From: Robiginitomaculum sp.
GTDB lineage: Bacteria; Pseudomonadota; Alphaproteobacteria; Caulobacterales; Maricaulaceae
DNA: 9,052 bases
Reading direction: 5' to 3'
Assembly (NCBI GenBank): GCA_021647805.1
Contig: JAKITZ010000091.1
Coordinates: 1 to 9,052, forward strand
Positions 1-5,798 of the stretch are shown piece after piece. Position 1 is the first letter of the stretch, and each line of letters begins with the position of its first letter. The position numbers were made by a program, and so were the translations under genes. The notes beneath the pieces are model-generated. The model saw only the letters and a program-made list of their open reading frames with translations. It was not told where the DNA came from and did no database searches.

Positions 1-187
1 CTTTATAAAGGCCAATCAAGGGGAAAATAAGCACAAGAGGAACGGTAAATAGCAATATCAAGGCAGGGAATTTCATGCCGATATTTATTAAGGTTACAAA
101 GCCAGCAACACCGATTGCGCCGCCAAGTAGTATCAGGAATAACACCGGAATACCCGGTAGGGAGGAAACTGTTTTTTCTTGCATCAT
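1..187 (-). CDS. N-terminal part of a membrane protein, probably SPFH/Band 7 family (partial, runs off left edge)
   Basis: Sixty-two codons are visible, reading MMQEKTVSSLPGIPVL and onward, before the gene leaves the window. The start at 187 is chosen because an AAGGAG ribosome binding site (complement of 195-200) lies 7 nt upstream; a second ATG follows immediately at 184. Residues of about 14-36 and 42-60 form two strongly hydrophobic segments (VLFLILLGGAIGVAGFV and ALILLFTVPLVLIFPLIGLY), so the visible part is a membrane anchor. The charged start EKTVSSLPGIP, the two-helix hairpin and the closing GLYK resemble the N-terminus of bacterial SPFH (stomatin/prohibitin-like) membrane scaffold proteins, in which the Band 7 domain follows directly. 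That domain is outside the window, so the family is inferred from resemblance only. The gene has its own promoter with a tandem palindromic operator, described separately. It is transcribed divergently from the recQ side. Confidence 0.6.
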   Translation of the reverse strand, partial: MMQEKTVSSLPGIPVLFLILLGGAIGVAGFVTLINIGMKFPALILLFTVPLVLIFPLIGLYK

Positions 188-216
188 TATTTTTCTCCTT
201 TTTTGCAATTATCATA

Positions 217-245
217 GTGATATCACAATGATATCATATTGTCAA
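217..245 (-). promoter_or_regulatory. Promoter of the left membrane-protein gene overlaid by two tandem TGATATCA palindromes
   Basis: On the minus strand a perfect -35 box TTGACA (245-240) is followed after exactly 17 nt by TATCAC (222-217), preceded by TG one base upstream, the form of an extended -10. Two perfect 10-bp palindromes lie on it: GTGATATCAC at 217-226, covering the -10, and ATGATATCAT at 228-237, in the spacer. They share the core TGATATCA, and their centres are 11 bp apart, about one helical turn, so two dimers could bind on the same face of the DNA. Placement over the spacer and -10 suggests repression. The regulator is not identifiable from the window. Confidence 0.7.
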
Positions 246-270
246 ATGCAGTTAGTTTGTTAACTTGACT

Positions 271-403
271 CCATGTTCAACAAAGACAAATATGCGTGCA
301 GATAATACGAGCGATCGTTTTATTCGACGTTTTCGGGGAGGAAACGTCCCTCATCGACCGACCTTGAACAAGAGCCAGCGCGTATGTCGCTGGCTCTTTT
401 TTT
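271..403 (+). ncRNA. Candidate intergenic small RNA ending in a Rho-independent terminator
   Basis: The strong plus-strand terminator at 371-403 has no protein gene in front of it: the only upstream gene runs the other way and starts at 187. The stretch before it can fold, with GACGTTT (330s) pairing with AAACGTC about 9 nt later and leaving a purine-rich TCGGGGAGG loop. An alternative pairing of GGGA with TCCC competes with it. A TTGACT element at 265-270 could act as a -35, but the -10 is weak (AAATAT around 288-293, or GATAAT at 301-306), so the 5' end is uncertain. I do not recognise a known RNA family. A transcript of roughly 95-115 nt is inferred. It could instead be an attenuated leader, although the next gene is 160 bp downstream beyond a repeat. 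Confidence 0.45.
371..403 (+). terminator. Strong Rho-independent terminator
   Basis: The arms AGAGCCAGCG (371-380) and CGCTGGCTCT (388-397) pair perfectly over 10 bp around a 7-nt loop (CGTATGT) and are followed by a run of T to 403. The T tract is on the plus strand only, which fixes the direction. It would end the candidate small RNA and isolate recQ from upstream transcription. Confidence 0.85.
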
Positions 404-419
404 AACTGAAGGCGGGCGG

Positions 420-525
420 CTAGAGCATTTTCAGCAAAGGTGGATACGGTTTTGCGGCAAGAAAATGCGATAAAACAAAGAGGTAGAGTTATTTTTCGGT
501 TCAAACTGAACCGAAAATGCTCTAG
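420..525. repeat. RIME-like palindromic mosaic repeat, complete copy (~106 bp)
   Basis: The element begins CTAGAGC (420-426) and ends GCTCTAG (519-525), so its tips are inverted copies. It contains two palindromes. In the first, GCATTTTC (425-432) pairs with GAAAATGC (461-468), with inner pairing of GCAAA and TTTGC. In the second, TTTTCGGTTCA (493-503) and TGAACCGAAAA (507-517) form a perfect 11-bp stem with a 3-nt loop, flanked by TAGAG and CTCTA. The joining sequence GATAAAACAAAGAGGTAGAG and the overall two-hairpin plan match, from memory, the Rhizobium-type intergenic mosaic elements widespread in alphaproteobacteria. A diverged relative of the first palindrome occurs at 5718-5775. Confidence 0.75.
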
Positions 526-563
526 AGCTTCCCTACTTGTTATTTTATTCTTAAGCTACGAGT

Positions 564-1877
564 ATGAGTTTAGCACAACGGATATTATCCGAAACATTTG
601 ACTATGACCAATTTCGTCTAAACCAACTTGAAGTAATAGAAACGCTTCTGGCCGGTGACAACGCTTTGGTAATTATGCCGACTGCTGGCGGTAAGTCATT
701 GTGTTATCAGATACCGGCAATGATGCTGGACGGTGTTGGCATTGTAATATCGCCGCTTATTTCCTTGATGCAAGATCAGGTAAGCGCACTAAATAATTTA
801 GGTGTCCGTGCGGCTTTTCTAAACTCCACCCAGCACAGTTTCGAGCAAAAAGAGGTTACAGATCAATTGCTGGCTGGTGAGTTGGACTTGCTTTATATTT
901 CGCCAGAACGGTTGATGTTGCCAGAAATGCTTGAGCTGCTGGATAAAACAAAACTGGCTTTATTTGCCATTGACGAAGCCCATTGTATTTCTGAGTGGGG
1001 GCATGATTTTAGAAAAGAGTACCAAGCATTATCGGTATTGTCTGAACGCTATCCGAAAACCCCAAGAATAGCGGTAAGCGCCACCGCCGACCAACGCACC
1101 CGCATCGAAATAGCAGAACAATTACAGTTGGCCCATGCCGCGCAATTCATCAGTAGTTTTGACCGGCCAAATATTTCTTACACTATCAATAAAAGCGGCA
1201 AGCAGCTAGATCAGCTCTGGCAATATCTAACTACAAACCACCCAAACAGCAGCGGCATTATTTATTGCCAAAGCCGCAAACAAGTCGAGGAAACCGTTAA
1301 TTGGTTGACGGCAAAGGGACGGTTATCCTTGCCATACCACGCCGGACTTGATGCCAGCTACCGTGGGCAAAACCAGAAATGGTTTATGCGCGAAGATAAT
1401 TTGATTATGGTTGCGACCATTGCCTTTGGATTAGGCGTTGATAAGCCAAATGTGCGTTTTGTGGTGCATTTATACCTGCCAAAATCTATCGAGAATTATT
1501 ATCAGGAAACCGGTCGGGCTGGCCGTGATGGAAAACCGGCAGAAGCTTGGCTGCATTATTCACAAAAAGATATTTCCATAATGCAGTTTTGGATAAATGA
1601 AAGTGATATCAGTACCACGCGCCGACAGTCACAACAACAAAAGCTAAACGATATAATCAAGTTCTGCCGCTCTCGAAAATGCCGCCGGCAAGTATTGCTA
1701 CGATATTTTGGGGAAACCTTACCTAACCCCTGCGGCAATTGCGATAATTGCCAGCGCCTGTTCAGCAGGCATAGGATCAACGGTTTGCTTAAAACAGATA
1801 AATGGCCAATTTTTTCACTGAGAAACCTACTGCAAGGCTTCTGTTCTAATAACAGCGATAATGTGAATAGGAGTTAA
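564..1877 (+). CDS. recQ: RecQ-type ATP-dependent DNA helicase, C-terminally truncated
   Basis: RecQ helicases unwind DNA 3'-5' in recombination and repair. The helicase core is intact: the Q-motif region YDQFRLNQ (14-21), Walker A MPTAGGKS (38-45, K44), DEAHCISEWGHDFR (from 137), the SATA motif III, the VATIAFGLGVDKPNVRFVVH segment, and motif VI QETGRAGRDG (314-323). The zinc subdomain is also complete, with C373, C390, C393 and C396 in the same spacing (17, 3, 3) as E. coli RecQ. After residue 397, however, only about 40 residues remain, with no resemblance to the winged-helix (RQC) or HRDC domains; E. coli RecQ is 609 residues against 437 here. The other two frames downstream show no clear missing piece, so a deletion or replaced end is more likely than a single frameshift. 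The start at 564 fits the family N-terminus, but its ribosome binding site is weak. It may still be an active core helicase, or a decaying gene. Confidence 0.9.
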   Translation: MSLAQRILSETFDYDQFRLNQLEVIETLLAGDNALVIMPTAGGKSLCYQIPAMMLDGVGIVISPLISLMQDQVSALNNLGVRAAFLNSTQHSFEQKEVTDQLLAGELDLLYISPERLMLPEMLELLDKTKLALFAIDEAHCISEWGHDFRKEYQALSVLSERYPKTPRIAVSATADQRTRIEIAEQLQLAHAAQFISSFDRPNISYTINKSGKQLDQLWQYLTTNHPNSSGIIYCQSRKQVEETVNWLTAKGRLSLPYHAGLDASYRGQNQKWFMREDNLIMVATIAFGLGVDKPNVRFVVHLYLPKSIENYYQETGRAGRDGKPAEAWLHYSQKDISIMQFWINESDISTTRRQSQQQKLNDIIKFCRSRKCRRQVLLRYFGETLPNPCGNCDNCQRLFSRHRINGLLKTDKWPIFSLRNLLQGFCSNNSDNVNRS

Positions 1878-1935
1878 TATATTAAAACTATAGATTTCGG
1901 CTGATAATGATATTATCTTCGGCACAGGAATTTAT

Positions 1936-1941
1936 TATAAC
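1936..1941 (+). promoter_or_regulatory. Possible -10 box for the aminopeptidase gene
   Basis: TATAAC lies 18 nt before the ATG at 1959, in an AT-rich 81-bp spacer after recQ. No good -35 stands at the right distance; the 6-bp inverted repeat GATAAT/ATTATC at 1903-1917 overlaps where it would be. This is a weak call, and co-transcription with recQ remains possible because no terminator is visible between them. Confidence 0.3.
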
Positions 1942-1958
1942 AAAATTTGGAGTTTTTT

Positions 1959-3518
1959 ATGCGGGCGGTTATTTCTAAAGTAGGTTTTGGGTTTATTTTA
2001 TCATGTCTGTTAGCATATTCGGCTTATGCACAAACAAACAGCACCCAGTTTGAATTTGCAGATGTTGCCACCAATGCCGAGCATATCGCGATATTCGTCG
2101 GTAAAGATGGCAAGCTAAGCAAGGCTGTATCAGACATAAACGCCGCAACCGAAGGCCGCCTAGAAACCGCGCTAAAAGATGCCGAGTTCAAAGGTAAGTT
2201 TGGTAAAAAACTACACCTTTATGGCCTGTCCCCGTTCAAGTCTATTGTCGTCGTTGGCACCGGAGAAGATGAACTTTTGGTGCGTCAACTTCGCGATCTT
2301 GGCGGCTATGTCGCCCAAGCCAACAGTAATAATAATTCAATTAGTGTTATTGGCGAAGGCCTTAACACGACGGTTGAACAAAGCGCCGCGCAACTTGCTT
2401 TTGGTTATGCGCTTGGCTCGTACAGCTTTGATAAATACAAAACTAAAACCGACGATGATAACAAAGACAAAGCCCACACAATTAGTTTTCATAGCGACCA
2501 ATCTGAGGCCACCAAAACTTTGTTTGAGAACGACCTAAGCCATCTTGCAACCGGCGTAAGTTTTGCCCGTGATATGGGAACTGAACCGGGTAAATCCATT
2601 TATCCTGAAAACTATGCGCAAGGCGTGCGCAAGCTGTTTAAGGGCATCGACAACGTCAAGGTCGAAATCATGGGCGTTGGACAAATGAAACGCAAAAACA
2701 TGGGCGCACTTTTAGGTGTTGGCCAAGGTTCCATTCATGATCCGCGTCTTGTGATTGTCACCTATATGGGCGGCGCAAGTGATGAAGCACCAATTGCATT
2801 GGTCGGCAAAGGCATCACCTTTGATACTGGCGGCATTAGCCTAAAACCAAACACTGGGCAGTGGGCAATGAAGTCTGATCTTTCTGGTGCTGCTGCGGTG
2901 GCAGGCACGCTTTATGCTGTTGCTAAACGCGGTGACAAAGTCAATCTGGTCGGCGTTATGGCCATGGCCGAGAATATGCCATCAGGCGATGCAATCCGCC
3001 CCGGTGATGTCCTGACTACCATGAGCGGTAAAACCATAGAAGTCATATCAACCGATGCCGAGGGTCGTCTTGTGCTGTCTGATGCAGTTACCTATGCTCA
3101 AGAAGAATATGATCCGCGCCTACTCATCAATATTGCGACGCTTACCGGCGCTGCGGCACGGGCTATGGGCGAAGATTATGCCGCCGTGATCACTAGAGAT
3201 TGGGATTTGGCACAAGAAATGATGCGTATCGGTAAAGCCGCCGGTGAAGACGTCTGGCCATTGCCGCTAAACAAGAACCATTACAAAGCTATCCGTTCTG
3301 ATATTGCGGATATTAAAGGCTCCGGCGGTAACCCCGGTGCCAGTATTGGCGCGGCGGTCATAGGCACATTTATCGACGAAGACCGGGTTTGGGTGCATCT
3401 GGATATTGCCGGCGTGGACTGGCTGAATAAAGCCAGACCAACAACACCAAAAGGCCATGCCGGATGGGGTGTAAGGTTCTTGGATGCTGTGGTTCGTGAA
3501 AACCAACAAGCGGAATAA
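1959..3518 (+). CDS. Leucyl aminopeptidase family (M17) with signal peptide, predicted exported
   Basis: This is an M17 metallo-aminopeptidase that would remove N-terminal residues from peptides using two metal ions. The start is ATG 1959, with GGAG at 1949-1952 six nt upstream; a longer reading from TTG 1947 would put the ribosome site inside the gene. Residues 1-24 form a signal peptide: a basic start, a hydrophobic core GFILSCLLAY, and a likely cut after AYA. The catalytic domain has all expected residues: K284 and D289 (GKGITFD), catalytic K296, D307 (MKSDLSGA), then D366, E368 and R370 in STDAEGRLVL. These match E. coli PepA K270, D275, K282, D293, D353, E355 and R357 in order and spacing, apart from a one-residue indel. 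The N-terminal third (about 30-190) is the divergent M17 N-domain. Classic PepA is cytoplasmic, so the leader is the notable point. At 519 residues it is near normal length. No partner gene is evident. Confidence 0.92.
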   Translation: MRAVISKVGFGFILSCLLAYSAYAQTNSTQFEFADVATNAEHIAIFVGKDGKLSKAVSDINAATEGRLETALKDAEFKGKFGKKLHLYGLSPFKSIVVVGTGEDELLVRQLRDLGGYVAQANSNNNSISVIGEGLNTTVEQSAAQLAFGYALGSYSFDKYKTKTDDDNKDKAHTISFHSDQSEATKTLFENDLSHLATGVSFARDMGTEPGKSIYPENYAQGVRKLFKGIDNVKVEIMGVGQMKRKNMGALLGVGQGSIHDPRLVIVTYMGGASDEAPIALVGKGITFDTGGISLKPNTGQWAMKSDLSGAAAVAGTLYAVAKRGDKVNLVGVMAMAENMPSGDAIRPGDVLTTMSGKTIEVISTDAEGRLVLSDAVTYAQEEYDPRLLINIATLTGAAARAMGEDYAAVITRDWDLAQEMMRIGKAAGEDVWPLPLNKNHYKAIRSDIADIKGSGGNPGASIGAAVIGTFIDEDRVWVHLDIAGVDWLNKARPTTPKGHAGWGVRFLDAVVRENQQAE

Positions 3519-3573
3519 GAGCGGCCGAATAATGATGCATTATGCCTAACGCTTATTCACCACTGGCATGACT

Positions 3574-3610
3574 TCTTCTCCCGATGGGAGAGGGTCGGGG
3601 TGAGGGGAAA
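3574..3610. repeat. Dispersed hairpin repeat (CTCCC-GAT-GGGAG ... GGGTCGGGGTGAGGGG)
   Basis: CTCCC (3578-3582) and GGGAG (3586-3590) pair around GAT, followed by AGGGTCGGGGTGAGGGG. I recognise this as a very common intergenic repeat of proteobacterial genomes; its minus-strand reading gives the telltale SPHPDPLPSGE peptide that often contaminates small-gene predictions. It lies between the aminopeptidase stop and the transposase remnant, and directly touches the latter. Only one copy is seen in this window. Confidence 0.7.
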
Positions 3611-3877
3611 ACATTGCCATATATAGAACTGACGCCAGAAAGGCACAAGCCTTAGAGACCAAAATCAACGCCCTGATAGAAGGCTCCAAGACGTTACAGC
3701 CAGCCCGCGATACGATGCTAGTCGTTCCCGGCGTTGGCGCAACCACGAGACAGTGGAAAGGCCACCGGCTATCGTAATGTCCTTGGAGGAAGAACCCAAG
3801 TCAAACGAGGCTTGTTCATGGCAGCTCTTAGTGCCACACTCCATCGATCCAAAAAATGGGCGCAGGTTTTGGGGTAA
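3610..3877 (+). pseudogene. IS110-type transposase remnant, internally deleted and frame-broken
   Basis: Two adjoining pieces in different frames resemble the C-terminal half of IS110/IS1111 family transposases. The first (3610 to about 3746) reads TDARKAQALETKINALIEG and then ARDTMLVVPGVGATT; the VPGVG motif marks the start of the Transposase_20 region. The second (3746-3877) reads RDSGKATGYRNVLGGRTQVK and then RGLFMAALSATLHRSKK before a stop, matching the RDSG...GGR..VRR.LYMAAL signature. The roughly 30-40 residues normally between VPGVG and RDSG are absent, and the frame changes at the join, so one deletion explains both. The N-terminal RuvC-like DEDD domain and the final helices are also missing. 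It cannot encode an active enzyme. The family assignment is from motif recognition, not a search. Confidence 0.75.
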
Positions 3878-3896
3878 GTTGGTGGGTAACAAAGAG

Positions 3897-3902
3897 TATA
3901 AT
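3897..3902 (+). promoter_or_regulatory. Consensus -10 box upstream of the acyl-CoA synthetase
   Basis: A perfect TATAAT lies 26 nt before the ATG at 3929 and 20 bp after the end of the transposase remnant. I see no good -35 at 16-18 nt (the candidate is GTAAGT), so strength is uncertain. If functional, the promoter would straddle insertion-sequence DNA. Confidence 0.4.
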
Positions 3903-3928
3903 AAAAAGCAAACAGGGGAGTGGGTGAA

Positions 3929-5620
3929 ATGTTTTTCAAATTAGTTGAGGGCTTCATTGGTGCAGCTACTGCGCAAGGTGGGGCGTTACCGGTTTCAAGG
4001 AAAGAAATAGACGGCATAGAGTATTCAGTATTTGACGCTGTTCCGCCTTCTTTGGCCGCGATGTTTGAGATGATGCGTAGCCACGGTGAGCTGCCGTTTA
4101 TTGTTGAAGATGGAACGAGTTCTAGCTTTGCAAAAGTTCATTCTCGTTCTGTTGCTTTGTCGCATGGCTTGGTTGCGCAAGGAGTTAAAAAGGGTGACCG
4201 GGTGGCGATTTTTATGCGCAACCGGGTTGAGTGGGTAATAAGTTTTATTGCCGCAAGCATGACCGGAGCTGTGGTAACGCCGCTTAATTCATGGTGGGGC
4301 GCGAAGGAATTAGAGTTCGCCTTAAAAGACAGTGGTGCAAATATTATAATTGCTGATGCCCGTCGGGCAAAAGCCGTTAATGCAATGAGCAATCCGCCAG
4401 CAGATTTGGTCAAAATTCTTTGCTCCGACAATTATGATGATAGTTCTGCTTGGTTAGATTTTACTGTTCTGGAAACCGGATCAACGGTCACTACAGCACC
4501 GGCTGTTGAAATCCTGCCCGAAGATGATGTTTGCTTGATGTATACTTCTGGATCCACTGGACACCCAAAAGGGGCATTGTCAAACAATCGCGCGGTAATA
4601 TCAGCGGTGTTTGGTTATGCTATGCTAGGTCTGGCGATGAAGTTTTATAAAAATGGCGGTAAAGTCGTCGACGATCCGAAAGCGCCGCAATTATCAGTTT
4701 TACTGCCAATTCCATTATTTCATGTCACCGGCTGTATGGTAATTTTTCTGGTATCAGTGGTTGCGGCCAGAAAATTGGTATTGATGCGAAAATGGGACGT
4801 AACCGATGCCATGTCTTTGATTGAGCAAGAAAAAATCATGAACGTGACCGGTGTGCCGACCATGACTGCGGATCTGGTAAGTGCACCGAATCGTGGTGAC
4901 TTTGATTTATCAAGTTTAACTGATCTTAGTGCTGGCGGCGCGGCACGTCCTGCTGATCATGTAGGTGATTTACAACAAGCATTTGGAGCCAGCTCACCTT
5001 TGGCTGGTTATGGTTTAACCGAAACCAATGGCATAGGCGCATTTATTGCCGGTGATGACTATCTTGCGCATCCGTCAAGTATTGGCAAAGCAATTAACCC
5101 AATAGTCGAATTGGAAATACGTGATCCAACAACTAACGAAGTAGTTCCTAATGGTGAGCGTGGAGAGATATGCATAAAATCTATTTGTAATATCAAAGGC
5201 TATTGGAACCAGCCTGAGGCCACAGCCGAGGCGTTTGTTGATGGTTGGCTACGTACCGGCGATGTCGGGGTAATCGATGAAGAGGGCTTGCTCTATATTG
5301 TCGACAGGATCAAGGACATAATTATTCGTGGTGGCGAAAACATTGCCACCTTAGAAGTGGAAAGTGCTATCTGCTCATTAGACGAGGTTTTGGAGTGTTC
5401 GGTGTTTGGTTTACCAGATGCTCGTCTTGGTGAACAAGTGGCGACAGTTATATGTGTTGCACCCGAAGTTTCAATGAATGAGCAAAACTTGCGAGACGCA
5501 CTAAAAGGCGCGTTGGCTAGTTATAAGATACCGACTAAAGTAATTTTCCAAACCGAACGTTTACCGCGCATTGCCACCGGTAAAATTGCCAAGAAAGATT
5601 TACGAGCTGCTCTATTGTAG
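3929..5620 (+). CDS. Acyl-CoA synthetase (class I adenylate-forming, AMP-binding family)
   Basis: The enzyme activates a carboxylic acid with ATP to an acyl-adenylate and then transfers it to CoA. The start is ATG 3929, with AGGGGAG (3914-3920) eight nt upstream; a GTG at 3920 overlaps that site and is rejected. Core motifs are all present: the P-loop YTSGSTGHPKG (205-215), GYGLTETNG (360-368), DGWLRTGD (438-445), DRIKDIIIRGGENI (from 459), and the C-terminal catalytic lysine K552 in ATGKIAKKDLR. Length is 563 residues, usual for fatty-acid, 4-coumarate-type or steroid-side-chain CoA ligases. The segment TPLNSWWGAKELEFALKDSG is typical of FadD-like enzymes. The substrate cannot be told from sequence: fatty, aromatic or other acyl chains are possible. 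No beta-oxidation or polyketide genes are adjacent, so context does not help. It stands alone between a transposase remnant and upp. Confidence 0.9.
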   Translation: MFFKLVEGFIGAATAQGGALPVSRKEIDGIEYSVFDAVPPSLAAMFEMMRSHGELPFIVEDGTSSSFAKVHSRSVALSHGLVAQGVKKGDRVAIFMRNRVEWVISFIAASMTGAVVTPLNSWWGAKELEFALKDSGANIIIADARRAKAVNAMSNPPADLVKILCSDNYDDSSAWLDFTVLETGSTVTTAPAVEILPEDDVCLMYTSGSTGHPKGALSNNRAVISAVFGYAMLGLAMKFYKNGGKVVDDPKAPQLSVLLPIPLFHVTGCMVIFLVSVVAARKLVLMRKWDVTDAMSLIEQEKIMNVTGVPTMTADLVSAPNRGDFDLSSLTDLSAGGAARPADHVGDLQQAFGASSPLAGYGLTETNGIGAFIAGDDYLAHPSSIGKAINPIVELEIRDPTTNEVVPNGERGEICIKSICNIKGYWNQPEATAEAFVDGWLRTGDVGVIDEEGLLYIVDRIKDIIIRGGENIATLEVESAICSLDEVLECSVFGLPDARLGEQVATVICVAPEVSMNEQNLRDALKGALASYKIPTKVIFQTERLPRIATGKIAKKDLRAALL

Positions 5621-5645
5621 AGTTTTGTTTTCGCATGGGCCAAGC

Positions 5646-5673
5646 ACCGCATGAAAAAGTGTCTGCGGTTTTT
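5646..5673 (+). terminator. Possible Rho-independent terminator after the acyl-CoA synthetase
   Basis: ACCGCA (5646-5651) pairs with TGCGGT (5664-5669) around a 12-nt loop and is followed by four T. A competing pairing, ATGAAAA (5651-5657) with TTTTCAT (5670-5676), overlaps it. The stem is short, so this is moderate evidence; its position 25 bp after the stop codon fits. Confidence 0.45.
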
Positions 5674-5717
5674 CATATTCAGGCGGCGCGTAACTAAAAC
5701 TGTCACAAAACCTTTTT

Positions 5718-5775
5718 TAGCGGTCGCAATCCTTTGCCGTAAAGCCGGTTCCCACTTTTACTGAAGATTGCTCTA
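5718..5775. repeat. Diverged RIME-like palindrome, inverted relative to the 420-525 copy
   Basis: Read on the minus strand the segment begins TAGAGCAATCTTCAGTAAAA, continues GTGGGAACCGGCTTTACGGC and then AAAGGATTGCGACCGCTA. This aligns throughout with the first palindrome of the 420-525 element (TAGAGCATTTTCAGCAAAGG, then TGGATACGGTTTTGCGGCAA, then GAAAATGCGA). The outer arms GCAATC and GATTGC pair. Only the first palindrome is represented; the second half of the full element is missing. Its right tip (5775) abuts the -10 box of upp. Confidence 0.65.
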
Positions 5776-5776
5776 T

Positions 5777-5782
5777 TATAAT
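5777..5782 (+). promoter_or_regulatory. Consensus -10 box for upp
   Basis: TATAAT lies 16 nt before the upp ATG. A start site about 7 nt further on would leave a leader of only some 10 nt, too short for a normal Shine-Dalgarno; the only purine stretch is GAAAG (5785-5789). The -35 region would fall inside the RIME-like palindrome, with TTCCCA at 5749-5754 as a poor candidate. Confidence 0.4.
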
Positions 5783-5798
5783 TTGAAAGACTAATTTT

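Noticed and set aside
3..263. Two other open frames overlapping the left membrane-protein gene
   Set aside because: The frame starting at 187 has a consensus ribosome site and a sensible two-helix membrane sequence; the alternatives are rich in Arg/Cys/Trp or lack a start signal.
277..504. 75-codon minus-strand open frame across the terminator and RIME-like repeat
   Set aside because: It runs through a terminator stem and a palindromic repeat, has no ribosome binding site, and its peptide resembles no family.
1755..1900. A simple frameshift hiding the RecQ winged-helix domain
   Set aside because: I read the other two forward frames; both meet stops quickly and neither shows a recognisable RQC sequence, so truncation or deletion fits better.
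3528..3543. ATAATG/CATTAT inverted repeat just after the aminopeptidase as a terminator
   Set aside because: The stem is short and AT-rich and no T run follows.
3546..3944. Several short open frames on both strands between the aminopeptidase and the acyl-CoA synthetase
   Set aside because: They arise from the hairpin repeat (SPHPDPLPSGE reading) and from out-of-frame or antisense readings of the transposase remnant.
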